Of a stretch of 64,000 bases of DNA, positions 9,323-20,017 are shown one piece after another. The stretch covers positions 434,001-498,000 of the forward strand of contig CAWEWH010000009.1 of assembly GCA_963812775.1 (NCBI GenBank), read 5' to 3'. The first letter of the stretch is position 1; every line of letters begins with the position of its first letter. This stretch comes from CAWEWH01 sp963812775 (lineage in GTDB: Bacteria; Pseudomonadota; Alphaproteobacteria; Rhizobiales; Beijerinckiaceae). Made by a program: the position numbers and the translations under genes. A model generated the notes under the pieces. It made no database searches, was not told where the DNA came from, and was given only the letters and a program-made list of their open reading frames with translations.

Positions 9323-11518
9323 TCATCCAAAGTTGGGCAACGGAATCTCCAAGAGGCAGCGCAAGCCCGAAGGCGCATAGTCGAGCTCAACCGAGCCCTT
9401 CAGCTCCTGGGTGATGCCCCGTTCCACCAGACGGCTGCCGAAGCCGCGCCGCGACGGCGGGGTCACCGGCGGCCCGCCCGCTTCCTGCCAATGCACCTTG
9501 AGGCGTCGCGTCTCGCCGGCACCGTTCACCGCCCATGTCACTGCGAGCTTGCCGCCGGGGGCGGACAGCGCGCCGTACTTGGCGGCGTTGGTGGCAAGCT
9601 CATGCATCACCATGGTGAGCGTCAGGGCGGCGCGCGGCTGCAGGCGCACCTTGCCGCCGTCGAGGGATACTTGATCGACGGAGCCGCCCCGATAGGGTGC
9701 AAGAACGTCGTCCAGCATGAAAGCGAAGTCGGCCGCCTCCCAGCGCTCCCGCGTCAGCTGGTCGTGAATGGCGCTCAGCGCAAACAGCCGCCCGTCGAAG
9801 CTGGCGCGCAGATCCGCGTCGAGCTTGCCGCGCAGCGTCTGGCTGGCGAGCGACTGCACCGTGGCCAGCGTATTCTTGACCCGGTGATTCAACTCGTCGA
9901 GCAGGGCCTTCTGGTGCAGCTCGGCGCGCCGCCGCTCGGTCACGTCCTGGATAACGCGCACGGCGTAGAGGAAGCGGCCCGCCGCATCGCGCACCACCGA
10001 GGAGTTGACCGACACCCAGACGATGGCGCCGTCCTTGCGAACATAGCGCTTGTCGACGAAGTAGCGCTCGCGCGCGCCGGCGATCTGCTCGGCATAGAGC
10101 GTGCGGTCCGGCTCGATATCGTCGGGATGCGTGTTGTCGAAGAAGGTGCGTTCCAGCATCTCCTGGCGCGAATAGCCGGTGATGGCGCACAGCGTCTCGT
10201 TGACGCGCAGGTGCCGGCCATCGGCGTCGGCCTCGGCGATGCCGATATGCGCGTGCTCATAGGTGGCGGCGAGGCGCTGATCCTGCTCGCGCAGCGCCGC
10301 CTCGGCGTCCTTGCGCCCGCTGATATCGACCAGCATGTTGACGGCGCCGACAAGCTGCCCGGACGCGTCCCTGAGCGGCGTCGGATAGGGCGCGAACGGC
10401 ACGCGCGTGCCGTCGGGGCGCTCGGCCACGGCTTCGAACCCGCGGACGGGGCGCTCCTCCTTGAGAGCCATGGCCATCGGGCATTCGTCGTGCGGCAGGC
10501 GCGTGCCGTCGGGCCAATAGATTTTCCACGAGCCGCACCAATTCTCGTTCCCCAATTCCGGCTCGCGTCCCCACAGGGTTGCCGCCGCCCGGTTGTAGTA
10601 GGTGATGCCGCCCTTGGCATCGGTCGTGTAGATCGCCGCCGGCAGCGCCTCGATCAGCTCGCGATAGCGGCGCTCGCTCTCGCGCAACGCTTCCTCGCCA
10701 AGCTTGCGCCCGGTGATGTCCTGCATGACGCGGATGCCATAGAGGAAGCGGCCCGCCGCGTCGCGCACGCTCGACGACGTGACCGACGCCCAGATCACCC
10801 GCCCGTCCTTGCGCACCAGGCGCTTCTCGATGACGTAGCTGTCGCCGTGCCCGTCGCGCTGCCGGCCGTAGGATTGCGCGTCCGTGCCCCGGTCGTCGGG
10901 ATGCGTCACGTCGAAGATGGTGCGCGCCAGCAATTCCTCCCGGCTGTAGCCGGTCAGGTTGCAGGCCGTCTCGTTGACGCGAAGGAGACGCCCGTCCGCG
11001 TCGACCTCGGAGATGGCGATGGCGGCGTGCTCGTAGGTGGCGGCGAGACGCTGGTCCTGCTCTTGCGCCTTCGCCTCGGCCCGCTTCAGCCGCGTCACGT
11101 CCTGGAAGCAGCTGATGCCGCCGACGAGCTTGCCGTGGCCGTCGAACAACGGGTCGAGATTGGCCAGGATGGTGATGCGGCTGCCGTCCGTCCGCTCGAT
11201 GACAATCTCGCGGTCGCAAATGGCCTGGCTCGTTTCCAAGAGCTCGCGCATCGGCGCCTCGAAGAGGGCGAGCGGCTCGCCCGTCGGCCGGAACGCCTTC
11301 AAGGCGCCGCAGAAGCGCTGATCCGGGCTGCCGATGGCCGGCGATTGGCCCCAGAGTTCGGCGGCGCGGCGGTTGTACTGGACGATGCACCCATCGACAT
11401 CGCAGGTGTAAACGCCAATCGGCAGATTTTCGAGGAATCCGTCGGAAGATTGCAGACCTTGCAGGAAGAGAACGGACAGAGGCGCGGCCGAGGAGCCCTC
11501 ACGCAACACGACATTCAT
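9323..11518 (-). CDS. Multi-PAS HWE-family sensor histidine kinase
   Basis: A 731-residue soluble kinase with no membrane segment. It has four PAS domains in an A-B-A-B pattern: A1 FLENLPIGVYTCDVDG, B1 AATYEHAAIAISEVDADG, A2 ALPAAIYTTDAKGG, B2 AATYEHAHIGIAEADADG. Each is followed by a PAC-type segment (DAAGRFLYGIRVMQDIT and similar). The HWE phospho-acceptor is in LLDELNHRVKNTLATVQSLA, with the N-box MHELATNAAKYGALS and a G-box RGFGSRLVERGI. Such kinases in Hyphomicrobiales often sense light or redox state, or feed the general stress pathway, but I see no flavin-binding LOV cysteine motif (NCRFLQ). I start at ATG 11518 (MNVVLREGSS). The same frame continues past its TGA into the receiver domain. 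Confidence 0.9.
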   Translation of the reverse strand: MNVVLREGSSAAPLSVLFLQGLQSSDGFLENLPIGVYTCDVDGCIVQYNRRAAELWGQSPAIGSPDQRFCGALKAFRPTGEPLALFEAPMRELLETSQAICDREIVIERTDGSRITILANLDPLFDGHGKLVGGISCFQDVTRLKRAEAKAQEQDQRLAATYEHAAIAISEVDADGRLLRVNETACNLTGYSREELLARTIFDVTHPDDRGTDAQSYGRQRDGHGDSYVIEKRLVRKDGRVIWASVTSSSVRDAAGRFLYGIRVMQDITGRKLGEEALRESERRYRELIEALPAAIYTTDAKGGITYYNRAAATLWGREPELGNENWCGSWKIYWPDGTRLPHDECPMAMALKEERPVRGFEAVAERPDGTRVPFAPYPTPLRDASGQLVGAVNMLVDISGRKDAEAALREQDQRLAATYEHAHIGIAEADADGRHLRVNETLCAITGYSRQEMLERTFFDNTHPDDIEPDRTLYAEQIAGARERYFVDKRYVRKDGAIVWVSVNSSVVRDAAGRFLYAVRVIQDVTERRRAELHQKALLDELNHRVKNTLATVQSLASQTLRGKLDADLRASFDGRLFALSAIHDQLTRERWEAADFAFMLDDVLAPYRGGSVDQVSLDGGKVRLQPRAALTLTMVMHELATNAAKYGALSAPGGKLAVTWAVNGAGETRRLKVHWQEAGGPPVTPPSRRGFGSRLVERGITQELKGSVELDYAPSGLRCLLEIPLPNFG

Positions 11519-11619
11519 GGCTGGCGCTCTCCCCCTCTGTGCATCACCGGCGGACGCAAACGCCCATCGCAAAGGTTGGTTCCCGCCGACCCGGCGAAAC
11601 GCCCTGGCACGCCCCGGCG

Positions 11620-12030
11620 CTAGGGAATGGGAGGGGTTTGAAAGGTCCAGATCTTGTTGGCGGCGAAGCTCCACAGGAGAATACAACCCGTGGTTACGAC
11701 CTGCGCCGGCACGTAAGGCAGGCCCAGGCGGTCGACGAAGACGTGCATAAAGAGGCCGGTCAGCCCGAAGCCCACCGCCGCCACGACGGCAAAGCGCCAG
11801 CCGGCCTCGCGGTGCGGGCGATCGCTGGCGAAGGTGTGGGCGCGGTTGAGCAGATACGAAATGATGCCCCCCACCACATAGCCGGCGAGCGTGGCCGGGA
11901 CCGGCGCCGCCCCGAAAGCCTCGACGAGGGCGATCAACGTGCCGAAATGGCCGACGGCTGCGATCACCCCGACACCGGCGAAGGTCGTGGTCTCGCGCAA
12001 GAGCTCGCGGAGGCTCGTTCGGAAGGGCAT
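11620..12030 (-). CDS. GtrA-family membrane protein
   Basis: A 136-residue protein with four hydrophobic segments (FAGVGVIAAVGHFGTLIAL, TLAGYVVGGIISYLLNRA, FAVVAAVGFGLTGLFMHVF, VVTTGCILLWSFAANKIWTF). The SYLLNRAHTF motif and NKIWTF ending are diagnostic of GtrA proteins, which are linked to flipping or handling polyprenyl-linked sugars in cell-surface polysaccharide synthesis. I start at ATG 12030 (MPFRTSLRELL). It is divergent from the PanE-like gene, with paired direct repeats between them. No glycosyltransferase partner is in the window. Confidence 0.88.
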   Translation of the reverse strand: MPFRTSLRELLRETTTFAGVGVIAAVGHFGTLIALVEAFGAAPVPATLAGYVVGGIISYLLNRAHTFASDRPHREAGWRFAVVAAVGFGLTGLFMHVFVDRLGLPYVPAQVVTTGCILLWSFAANKIWTFQTPPIP

Positions 12031-12110
12031 GCCGGCTCGCAGATTGCGCCCCTCATAACACGGCGCGGCCTCGCGCCCAGCTGACAAGAATGGACAGGTC
12101 GGCCCGGCAA

Positions 12111-12142
12111 ATCCTAGCTAGTATGCAATCCTAGCTACTATG
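12111..12142. promoter_or_regulatory. Two 15-bp direct repeats in a divergent control region
   Basis: ATCCTAGCTAGTATG (12111-12125) and ATCCTAGCTACTATG (12128-12142) differ at one base and are spaced 17 bp start to start. They lie between the divergent GtrA and PanE-like starts, 39 bp before the latter. They could be a regulator's tandem site or a duplicated promoter element. No protein is assigned. Confidence 0.5.
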
Positions 12143-12180
12143 GTGGCGCGAATGTTCGCTCCGCCGCCGGGAAAATCGTG

Positions 12181-13095
12181 ATGTCCGATAACGCCCCTCG
12201 CCCGGCCCCTCAACGTGTCGCCGTCATCGGCGCCGGCGGCATCAGCGGCATCGTCGCGGCGGCGCTCGAGGCCGCCGGGCACGAGGTCACGCTCTGCGTT
12301 CGCACCAGCTTCCCGAAGCTTACCGTGGAATGGAACGGGAGCCGCGACGTTCCCGTCGCCATCGCGACACGCCCCGACGGGCTGGCGCCCGGCCCCTGGC
12401 TGTTCGTCGGCACCAAGGCGCAAGACACCGCCGAGGCGGCGCCGTGGCTTGGCGCGCTCGCCGGCCGCGCCACCAAGGTCGTCGTGCTGCAGAACGGCAT
12501 CGATCACGAGGCGCGCGTGAAGCCGTTCGTGAATGGCGCAGTGATCCTCCCGGCGATCGTCCAGATGGGGGGTGAGCGCATCGCACCGGGTCACATCCTC
12601 CACCAGGGCGGCAATCGCCTCGTGGTGCCGCGCGGCGAAGACGGGGCGGCGCTGACGGGGCTACTCGCCGGTAGCGGAATCGACGTGCGCCAGACCGAAG
12701 ATTTCCTGACCGCCACATGGCGCAAGCTGCTCGGCAATGTCATGGCCAATCCGATCACCGCGCTGACGTACAGGCGCCAGGAAGTGCTGGCCGATCCGTT
12801 GATCCGCGAGCTGGCGCGCGATCTCCTGCGCGAAACCATCAAGGTGGCGCAGGCCGCCGGCGCGCGGATTGCGGACGAAGAAGCCGATCGCATGACCAGT
12901 CCGGTGGCGGGGGATCGGTCCACGGCGGGAACGTCGATGCTCTACGATCGCCTTGCCGGGCGGCCGCTCGAGCACGATTACCTCACCGGCGCCGTCATCC
13001 GTGCCGCCGAGCAGCATGGCATCGACGTGCCCCTCAACCGTGCCATCTACGCGCTGGTCAATGCGCTGAGCAAGGCCGGGCGCCCTAGCCGATAA
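12181..13095 (+). CDS. Ketopantoate reductase (PanE/ApbA)-like protein
   Basis: A 304-residue NADP-binding reductase. The N-terminal Rossmann motif is VAVIGAGGISGIVAAAL, then a KAQDTAEAAPWL segment and VVVLQNGIDHE, as in PanE. The C-terminal helical domain carries WRKLLGNVMANPITALTY with the catalytic Lys and the conserved Asn, followed by RPLEHDYLTGAVIRAAEQHG near the end. PanE makes pantoate for coenzyme A, but many family members are paralogues with other 2-oxo acid substrates; no panB or panC is near, so the biological substrate is open. GTG 12178 lies one codon upstream of the chosen ATG. The reading frame is intact. Confidence 0.85.
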   Translation: MSDNAPRPAPQRVAVIGAGGISGIVAAALEAAGHEVTLCVRTSFPKLTVEWNGSRDVPVAIATRPDGLAPGPWLFVGTKAQDTAEAAPWLGALAGRATKVVVLQNGIDHEARVKPFVNGAVILPAIVQMGGERIAPGHILHQGGNRLVVPRGEDGAALTGLLAGSGIDVRQTEDFLTATWRKLLGNVMANPITALTYRRQEVLADPLIRELARDLLRETIKVAQAAGARIADEEADRMTSPVAGDRSTAGTSMLYDRLAGRPLEHDYLTGAVIRAAEQHGIDVPLNRAIYALVNALSKAGRPSR

Positions 13096-13140
13096 TCTCG
13101 AAAGGCGTGGGCGTTTCCGGAGAGGATCACGCCCTCGGGG
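13092..13140. repeat. Degenerate intergenic palindromic repeat, copy 3
   Basis: Runs CTCGAAAGGCGTGGGCG then TTTCCGGAGAGGATCACGCC. It follows the pattern of the copies near 5124 and 6261 (CGAAA, GTG-GCG centre, TTTCCGG, GATCA-GC) but the arms have drifted. It starts at the end of the PanE-like gene. Confidence 0.5.
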
Positions 13141-13271
13141 ATATCCGGGCGTCCGGCCCTCTGTCGCGCCCCGCCGCCCTTCCCTCCCCGACGATTCTCG
13201 TCTAAAGGGTCGCCGCGGCAGGACCACGTCCGTGGCATGCTCAAAGGACGCGCGCTGATAGCGCTTCTGCC

Positions 13272-13294
13272 AGGCCGAAGGCGGGCCTTTTTTT
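13272..13294 (+). terminator. Intrinsic terminator in the carB leader (possible attenuator)
   Basis: A short stem AGGCC/GGCCT with a GAAGGCG loop is followed by seven T residues, 37 bases before the carB ATG. Two further small hairpins lie just upstream: CCACG/CGTGG near 13224 and GCGCT/AGCGC near 13252. A terminator this close to a start suggests attenuation of carB; it could alternatively end an upstream transcript. Confidence 0.55.
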
Positions 13295-13331
13295 ATGCCT
13301 GCGCCATGAGCAAACCCGAACCGCCGGAACC

Positions 13332-16661
<3,330 letters not shown>

Positions 16662-16665
<4 letters not shown>

Positions 16666-16750
16666 TGTGGCGATTCCGAAATTCGCCGCGTATCGATGGA
16701 GGCCCGGCAATAGAAGACTTGGCGAATTTCGGAATCATAAGCCACACTAG
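16662..16750 (-). repeat. MITE-like palindromic element, copy A
   Basis: An 89-bp element with ends CTAGTGTGGC and GCCACACTAG. The inner arms GATTCCGAAATTCGCC and GGCGAATTTCGGAATC pair perfectly, and an extra 4 bases (ATAA) sit 10 bases from the right end only. Read on the minus strand it has the same plan as the element at 16763. The left end supplies the carB stop codon. It codes for nothing; it may fold as a hairpin in mRNA and act as a terminator. Confidence 0.8.
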
Positions 16751-16762
16751 AAAAGACTGATT

Positions 16763-16840
16763 CTAGTGCGCTTTTTGAATTTGAAGTTCGCTCGGAAGGC
16801 GATCCCAATGTTTTGGCGAACTTCAAATTCAGCGCACTAG
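16763..16840 (+). repeat. MITE-like palindromic element, copy B
   Basis: A 78-bp element with ends CTAGTGCGCT and AGCGCACTAG. The inner arms GAATTTGAAGTTCG and CGAACTTCAAATTC pair, and the four extra bases lie 10 bases from the left end only. Compared with copy A it is inverted and about two-thirds identical in the arms, 12 bp away. The CTAG termini would fit a TA-duplicating (IS630/mariner-like) mobiliser, but no transposase is present in the window. Confidence 0.8.
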
Positions 16841-16918
16841 GAACCGGTTCGCCGCGCGCTGCGTTTTGACGCGTCAGATTGCACGCCGGCAGGAGGCGAC
16901 ATGCGCCTCACGGCGCGA

Positions 16919-16946
16919 TTGTTTTGCCGGCCGACTGCTCTAGAAT
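16919..16946 (+). promoter_or_regulatory. Putative sigma-70 promoter of greA
   Basis: A -35 element TTGTTT (16919-16924) is separated by 16 bases from a -10 TAGAAT (16941-16946). The predicted start site near 16953 leaves a short leader before the greA ATG at 16977. Called by eye from consensus only. Confidence 0.45.
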
Positions 16947-16976
16947 CGAGCGCCGGCCCACCAGATGGGAAGACTG

Positions 16977-17450
16977 ATGGAAAAGGTCCCAATGACGGCG
17001 GCAGGCCATGCCGCCCTCGAGCAGGAATTGAAGCGGCGCCAGCAAGAGGAGCGGCCGCGCATCATCCAGGCCATCTCCGAGGCGCGCTCGCAAGGCGACC
17101 TCTCGGAGAACGCCGAGTATCATGCCGCCAAGGAAGCGCAGAGCATGAACGAAGGCCGCATCCTCGAATTGGAAGGGCTGATCTCGCGCGCCGAGATCAT
17201 CGACATCGCCAAGCTGAACGGCGCCACGGTCAAGTTCGGTGCCACGGTGACGCTCGTCGACGAGGACACCGACGAGAAGAAGATCTACCAGATCGTCGGC
17301 GAGCCTGAGGCCGACGTGCATTCCGGACGCGTCTCCATCACCTCGCCGATTGCCCGGGCTTTGATCGGCAAGAAGAAGGGCGACAGCGTCGAGGTGACCA
17401 CGCCGGGCGGCGCCAAGTCCTACGAGATCGTCAAGGTCGCGTTCCGTTGA
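16977..17450 (+). CDS. greA: Transcription elongation factor GreA
   Basis: A 157-residue factor that rescues backtracked RNA polymerase by stimulating transcript cleavage. The N-terminal coiled coil (EQELKRRQQEERPRIIQAIS) ends in the loop motif SQGDLSENAEYHAAKEAQ with the acidic tip residues. The C-terminal FKBP-like domain contains YQIVGEPEADVHSGRVS and SPIARALIGKKKGD. I start at ATG 16977 (MEKVPMTAAGHAAL), which has a GGGAAGA stretch upstream, and not at the in-frame codon four residues earlier. It follows carB and the paired palindromes, as in related genomes. Confidence 0.96.
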   Translation: MEKVPMTAAGHAALEQELKRRQQEERPRIIQAISEARSQGDLSENAEYHAAKEAQSMNEGRILELEGLISRAEIIDIAKLNGATVKFGATVTLVDEDTDEKKIYQIVGEPEADVHSGRVSITSPIARALIGKKKGDSVEVTTPGGAKSYEIVKVAFR

Positions 17451-17500
17451 ACGGGGCGAGACCGGATCTCATCTTCGTCCGTTCAGCAGCGGAGGCCCCC

Positions 17501-17995
17501 ATGCGCAGAGTTTTGATGGCTCTCGGCATCCTCGCGGCCGGGCTCGCGCCGGGGGCCGCGTTCGCTGGCTCCCTCGATGGCCGCTGCCTGTCGCGCATCA
17601 CGGTCGATTCGCGTGAACTGAGGGACAAGGGCGGCGTCGGCGCCGCCGATGTGCTGGACAAGCGGCTGCCACGGGAACTGCAAGAGGTTTTCGCCAGCCG
17701 CTTCGGATGCCGCGGCGGGCTGACCCTTGTGGTGCGGCTGCAGACGATCTCGCTGCCAAGCATGGGGGTTGGCGGCGGCCGCTTCGGCAACGCGCCGGTG
17801 GATTCGCTGAAAGGCGAATCGGTCCTCCTGGACGGTCGCGGCCAGGTGATCGACACCTACCCGCTGATCGCCCGATCGCCGCCCGACATCGCCGGATCAA
17901 TTCGGGACGAATACCTGCCCGAGGTGCGCCTGCGCCGGCTGGAAAATCTCGCCGGCGCCTTCGCCGGCTGGCTCAAAGTCCACTACGGCTCCTGA
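17501..17995 (+). CDS. Secreted protein of unknown function
   Basis: A 164-residue protein with a clear signal peptide (MRRVLMALGILAAGLAPGAAFA, cleavage likely after AFA). The mature part holds two cysteines (GRCLSR near the start, and FGCRGG), LTLVVRLQTISLPS and a C-terminal LENLAGAFAGWLKVHYG amphipathic segment. I do not recognise a family. ATG 17501 has GGAGG eight bases upstream, which decides the start over the longer frame from 17447. It sits between greA and the ELM1-like gene, all on the plus strand. Confidence 0.75.
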   Translation: MRRVLMALGILAAGLAPGAAFAGSLDGRCLSRITVDSRELRDKGGVGAADVLDKRLPRELQEVFASRFGCRGGLTLVVRLQTISLPSMGVGGGRFGNAPVDSLKGESVLLDGRGQVIDTYPLIARSPPDIAGSIRDEYLPEVRLRRLENLAGAFAGWLKVHYGS

Positions 17996-18023
17996 CCAAC
18001 ACCATGTGCCAGCCAGGGCCGCC

Positions 18024-18995
18024 ATGCTGGCGGGCGTGACAGCGTGGCTCCTCACCGACGGCAAGGTCGGTGACGAGGCGCAGTGCATAGCGGTCGCCGA
18101 GGCGCTGGGCCTCGAGGCCGAAGTGCGGCACGTCAAGCCGCGGCTGTTATTCTACTGGGCCATGCCGTTCGGCCCCATCGACCCGCGCGAAGCCCCGGAG
18201 CGGCCGCGCAGTCCCATCCGGGCGCCGTTTCCAGACGTCGTGATCGCCTCGGGACGGCGCGCCACCGCCTATGTGCGACGCGTGAAGCGCGCCTCCGGCG
18301 GACGCACCTTCACGGTGATCCTCAAGGATCCGCGCACCGGCGCCAAGGCGGCGGATTTCGTCTGGGTGCCGGAGCACGACCGATTGCGAGGCCCGAACGT
18401 CCTTGCCACGCTCACCTCCCCGCACCGACTCTCGCCGCGGAAGCTCGCGGCGGTCCGTGCGGCGCCACCACCCCATTTGGCCGCCTTGCCACGGCCCCGC
18501 GCCGCGGTCCTTGTGGGCGGCGACAGCCGCCATCACCGCTTCACGGCGGCCGACACGGCAGCCTTCCTGTCGCGGCTCGCGGAACTCGCCGAAAGCGGCA
18601 CCTCGCTGATGGTCACCACGTCGCGACGCACGCCCGCCCACTTGGCCGAGGGCGTCGGCCGCCTCATGGCCAGCCGGGCAGGCTTCCTGTGGAATGGGCA
18701 GGGCGACAATCCGCTGTTGCCGATGCTCGCCCTCGCCGACGCCGTCGTGGCGACGGCCAATTCCACGAATATGGTCGGGGAAGCGGCCGCAACCGGCGTT
18801 CCGGTCCTGGTTTTCGAGCCGTCGGGCGGAAATCCGCGGATTTCGCGGTTCTTGAGGAGCCTAGGGGATGCCGGAATTGTGCATCCTTTCACCGGAAGAC
18901 TTGCAGGCAGCGCATACCAACCACTAGATTCAACCTCGACCATTGCCGAGGCGATTGAGCGGGCTTTCCGGGCCCACAATCAGGCCTCGGCCTGA
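18024..18995 (+). CDS. ELM1/DUF1022-family protein
   Basis: A 323-residue protein of the bacterial family related to the plant mitochondrial fission factor ELM1, with a glycosyltransferase-B-like layout. Recognisable stretches are WLLTDGKVGDEAQCIAVAEA at the N-terminus, PDVVIASGRRATAYVRRVK, VLVGGDSRHHRFTAAD, LMVTTSRRTPAHLAEGV and ADAVVATANSTNMVGEAAAT with VLVFEPSGG near the end. The last block resembles the nucleotide-sugar site of GT-B enzymes. The bacterial role is unknown. The start is ATG 18024; a GTG at 18006 is also in frame. It lies 43 bp upstream of trxB. Confidence 0.85.
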   Translation: MLAGVTAWLLTDGKVGDEAQCIAVAEALGLEAEVRHVKPRLLFYWAMPFGPIDPREAPERPRSPIRAPFPDVVIASGRRATAYVRRVKRASGGRTFTVILKDPRTGAKAADFVWVPEHDRLRGPNVLATLTSPHRLSPRKLAAVRAAPPPHLAALPRPRAAVLVGGDSRHHRFTAADTAAFLSRLAELAESGTSLMVTTSRRTPAHLAEGVGRLMASRAGFLWNGQGDNPLLPMLALADAVVATANSTNMVGEAAATGVPVLVFEPSGGNPRISRFLRSLGDAGIVHPFTGRLAGSAYQPLDSTSTIAEAIERAFRAHNQASA

Positions 18996-19038
18996 TTGAG
19001 AGGCGCCGCGGCGCTGCGGTGTCGAATCGAGCCCGTCC

Positions 19039-20001
19039 ATGCCCCATACCCACGCCAAGCTTCTCATCATCGGGTCCGGCCCCGCCGGCTACACGGCCGC
19101 CATCTATGGCGCCCGCGCCATGCTTGAGCCCGTGCTGATCTCCGGCCTGCAGGCCGGCGGCCAGCTCACCATCACGACCGACGTGGAGAACTATCCGGGC
19201 TTTGCCGACGTGATCCAGGGCCCATGGCTGATGGAGCAGATGCGCGCTCAGGCCGAGCACGTGGGCACGCGCGTCATCGCCGACCACATCGTCGAGGTCG
19301 ACATCGCACGCCGTCCCTTTCAGCTGAAAGGCGACGGCGGCAACACGTATTCCTGCGACGCCCTCGTCATCGCGACGGGCGCGCAGGCCAAGTGGCTTGG
19401 CCTGCCGTCGGAGGAGAAGTTCCAGGGTTTCGGCGTCTCCGCCTGCGCCACCTGTGACGGCTTCTTCTTCCGCGGCAAGGAGGTGCTGGTGGTGGGCGGC
19501 GGCAATACCGCCGTCGAGGAGGCGCTCTATCTGGCGAACCTGGCCAAGAAAGTCACGGTCGTGCACCGCCGCGATGCCTTCCGGGCCGAGCGCATCCTGC
19601 AGGATCGTCTGTTCAAGAACCCGAAGATCGAGGTCGTGTGGGATCATGCGCTCGAGGAAATCTGCGGCGGCGGGACGCCGGCCGCCGTCACGCATGCGCG
19701 CCTGCGCCAGCTGAAGACCGGCGCGCTGAGCGAACGCAAGGTTGACGGCGTCTTCATCGCCATCGGCCACAAGCCGGCCACCGAGCTCTTCGTCGGCAAC
19801 CTCGACATGAAGCCCGCCGGATACATTTGGACGGCGCCGGACTCGACCGCCACCAGCGTGCCCGGTGTCTTTGCGGCCGGCGACGTGACCGACGATGTCT
19901 ACCGCCAGGCCGTCACCGCCGCCGGGCTCGGCTGCATGGCCGCCCTCGAAGCGGAGAAATGGCTCGCCGGGCAGGTGCTGGAACGCCAGGCCGCGGAATA
20001 G
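19039..20001 (+). CDS. trxB: Thioredoxin reductase
   Basis: A 320-residue flavoenzyme transferring electrons from NADPH through FAD to thioredoxin. The FAD motif is LLIIGSGPAGYTAAIYGARA, the redox-active pair is Cys136 and Cys139 in ACATCDGFF, and the NADPH motif is VLVVGGGNTAVEEALYL followed by the VHRRDAFRAE basic patch. The C-terminal FAD motif is GVFAAGDVTDDVYRQAVTAAG. All key residues are present. The lsrB start lies 16 bp past its stop, so the two are probably co-transcribed. Confidence 0.97.
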   Translation: MPHTHAKLLIIGSGPAGYTAAIYGARAMLEPVLISGLQAGGQLTITTDVENYPGFADVIQGPWLMEQMRAQAEHVGTRVIADHIVEVDIARRPFQLKGDGGNTYSCDALVIATGAQAKWLGLPSEEKFQGFGVSACATCDGFFFRGKEVLVVGGGNTAVEEALYLANLAKKVTVVHRRDAFRAERILQDRLFKNPKIEVVWDHALEEICGGGTPAAVTHARLRQLKTGALSERKVDGVFIAIGHKPATELFVGNLDMKPAGYIWTAPDSTATSVPGVFAAGDVTDDVYRQAVTAAGLGCMAALEAEKWLAGQVLERQAAE

Positions 20002-20017
20002 GCAGGGGGCGCGACGG

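Noticed and set aside
9191..11623. An 810-codon plus-strand frame opposite the HWE kinase
   Set aside because: A shadow of the kinase; the kinase strand has the PAS and HWE motifs and normal composition.
12181..13095. A firm panE pantothenate assignment
   Set aside because: Family match is good, but no pan genes are nearby and paralogues with other substrates are common.
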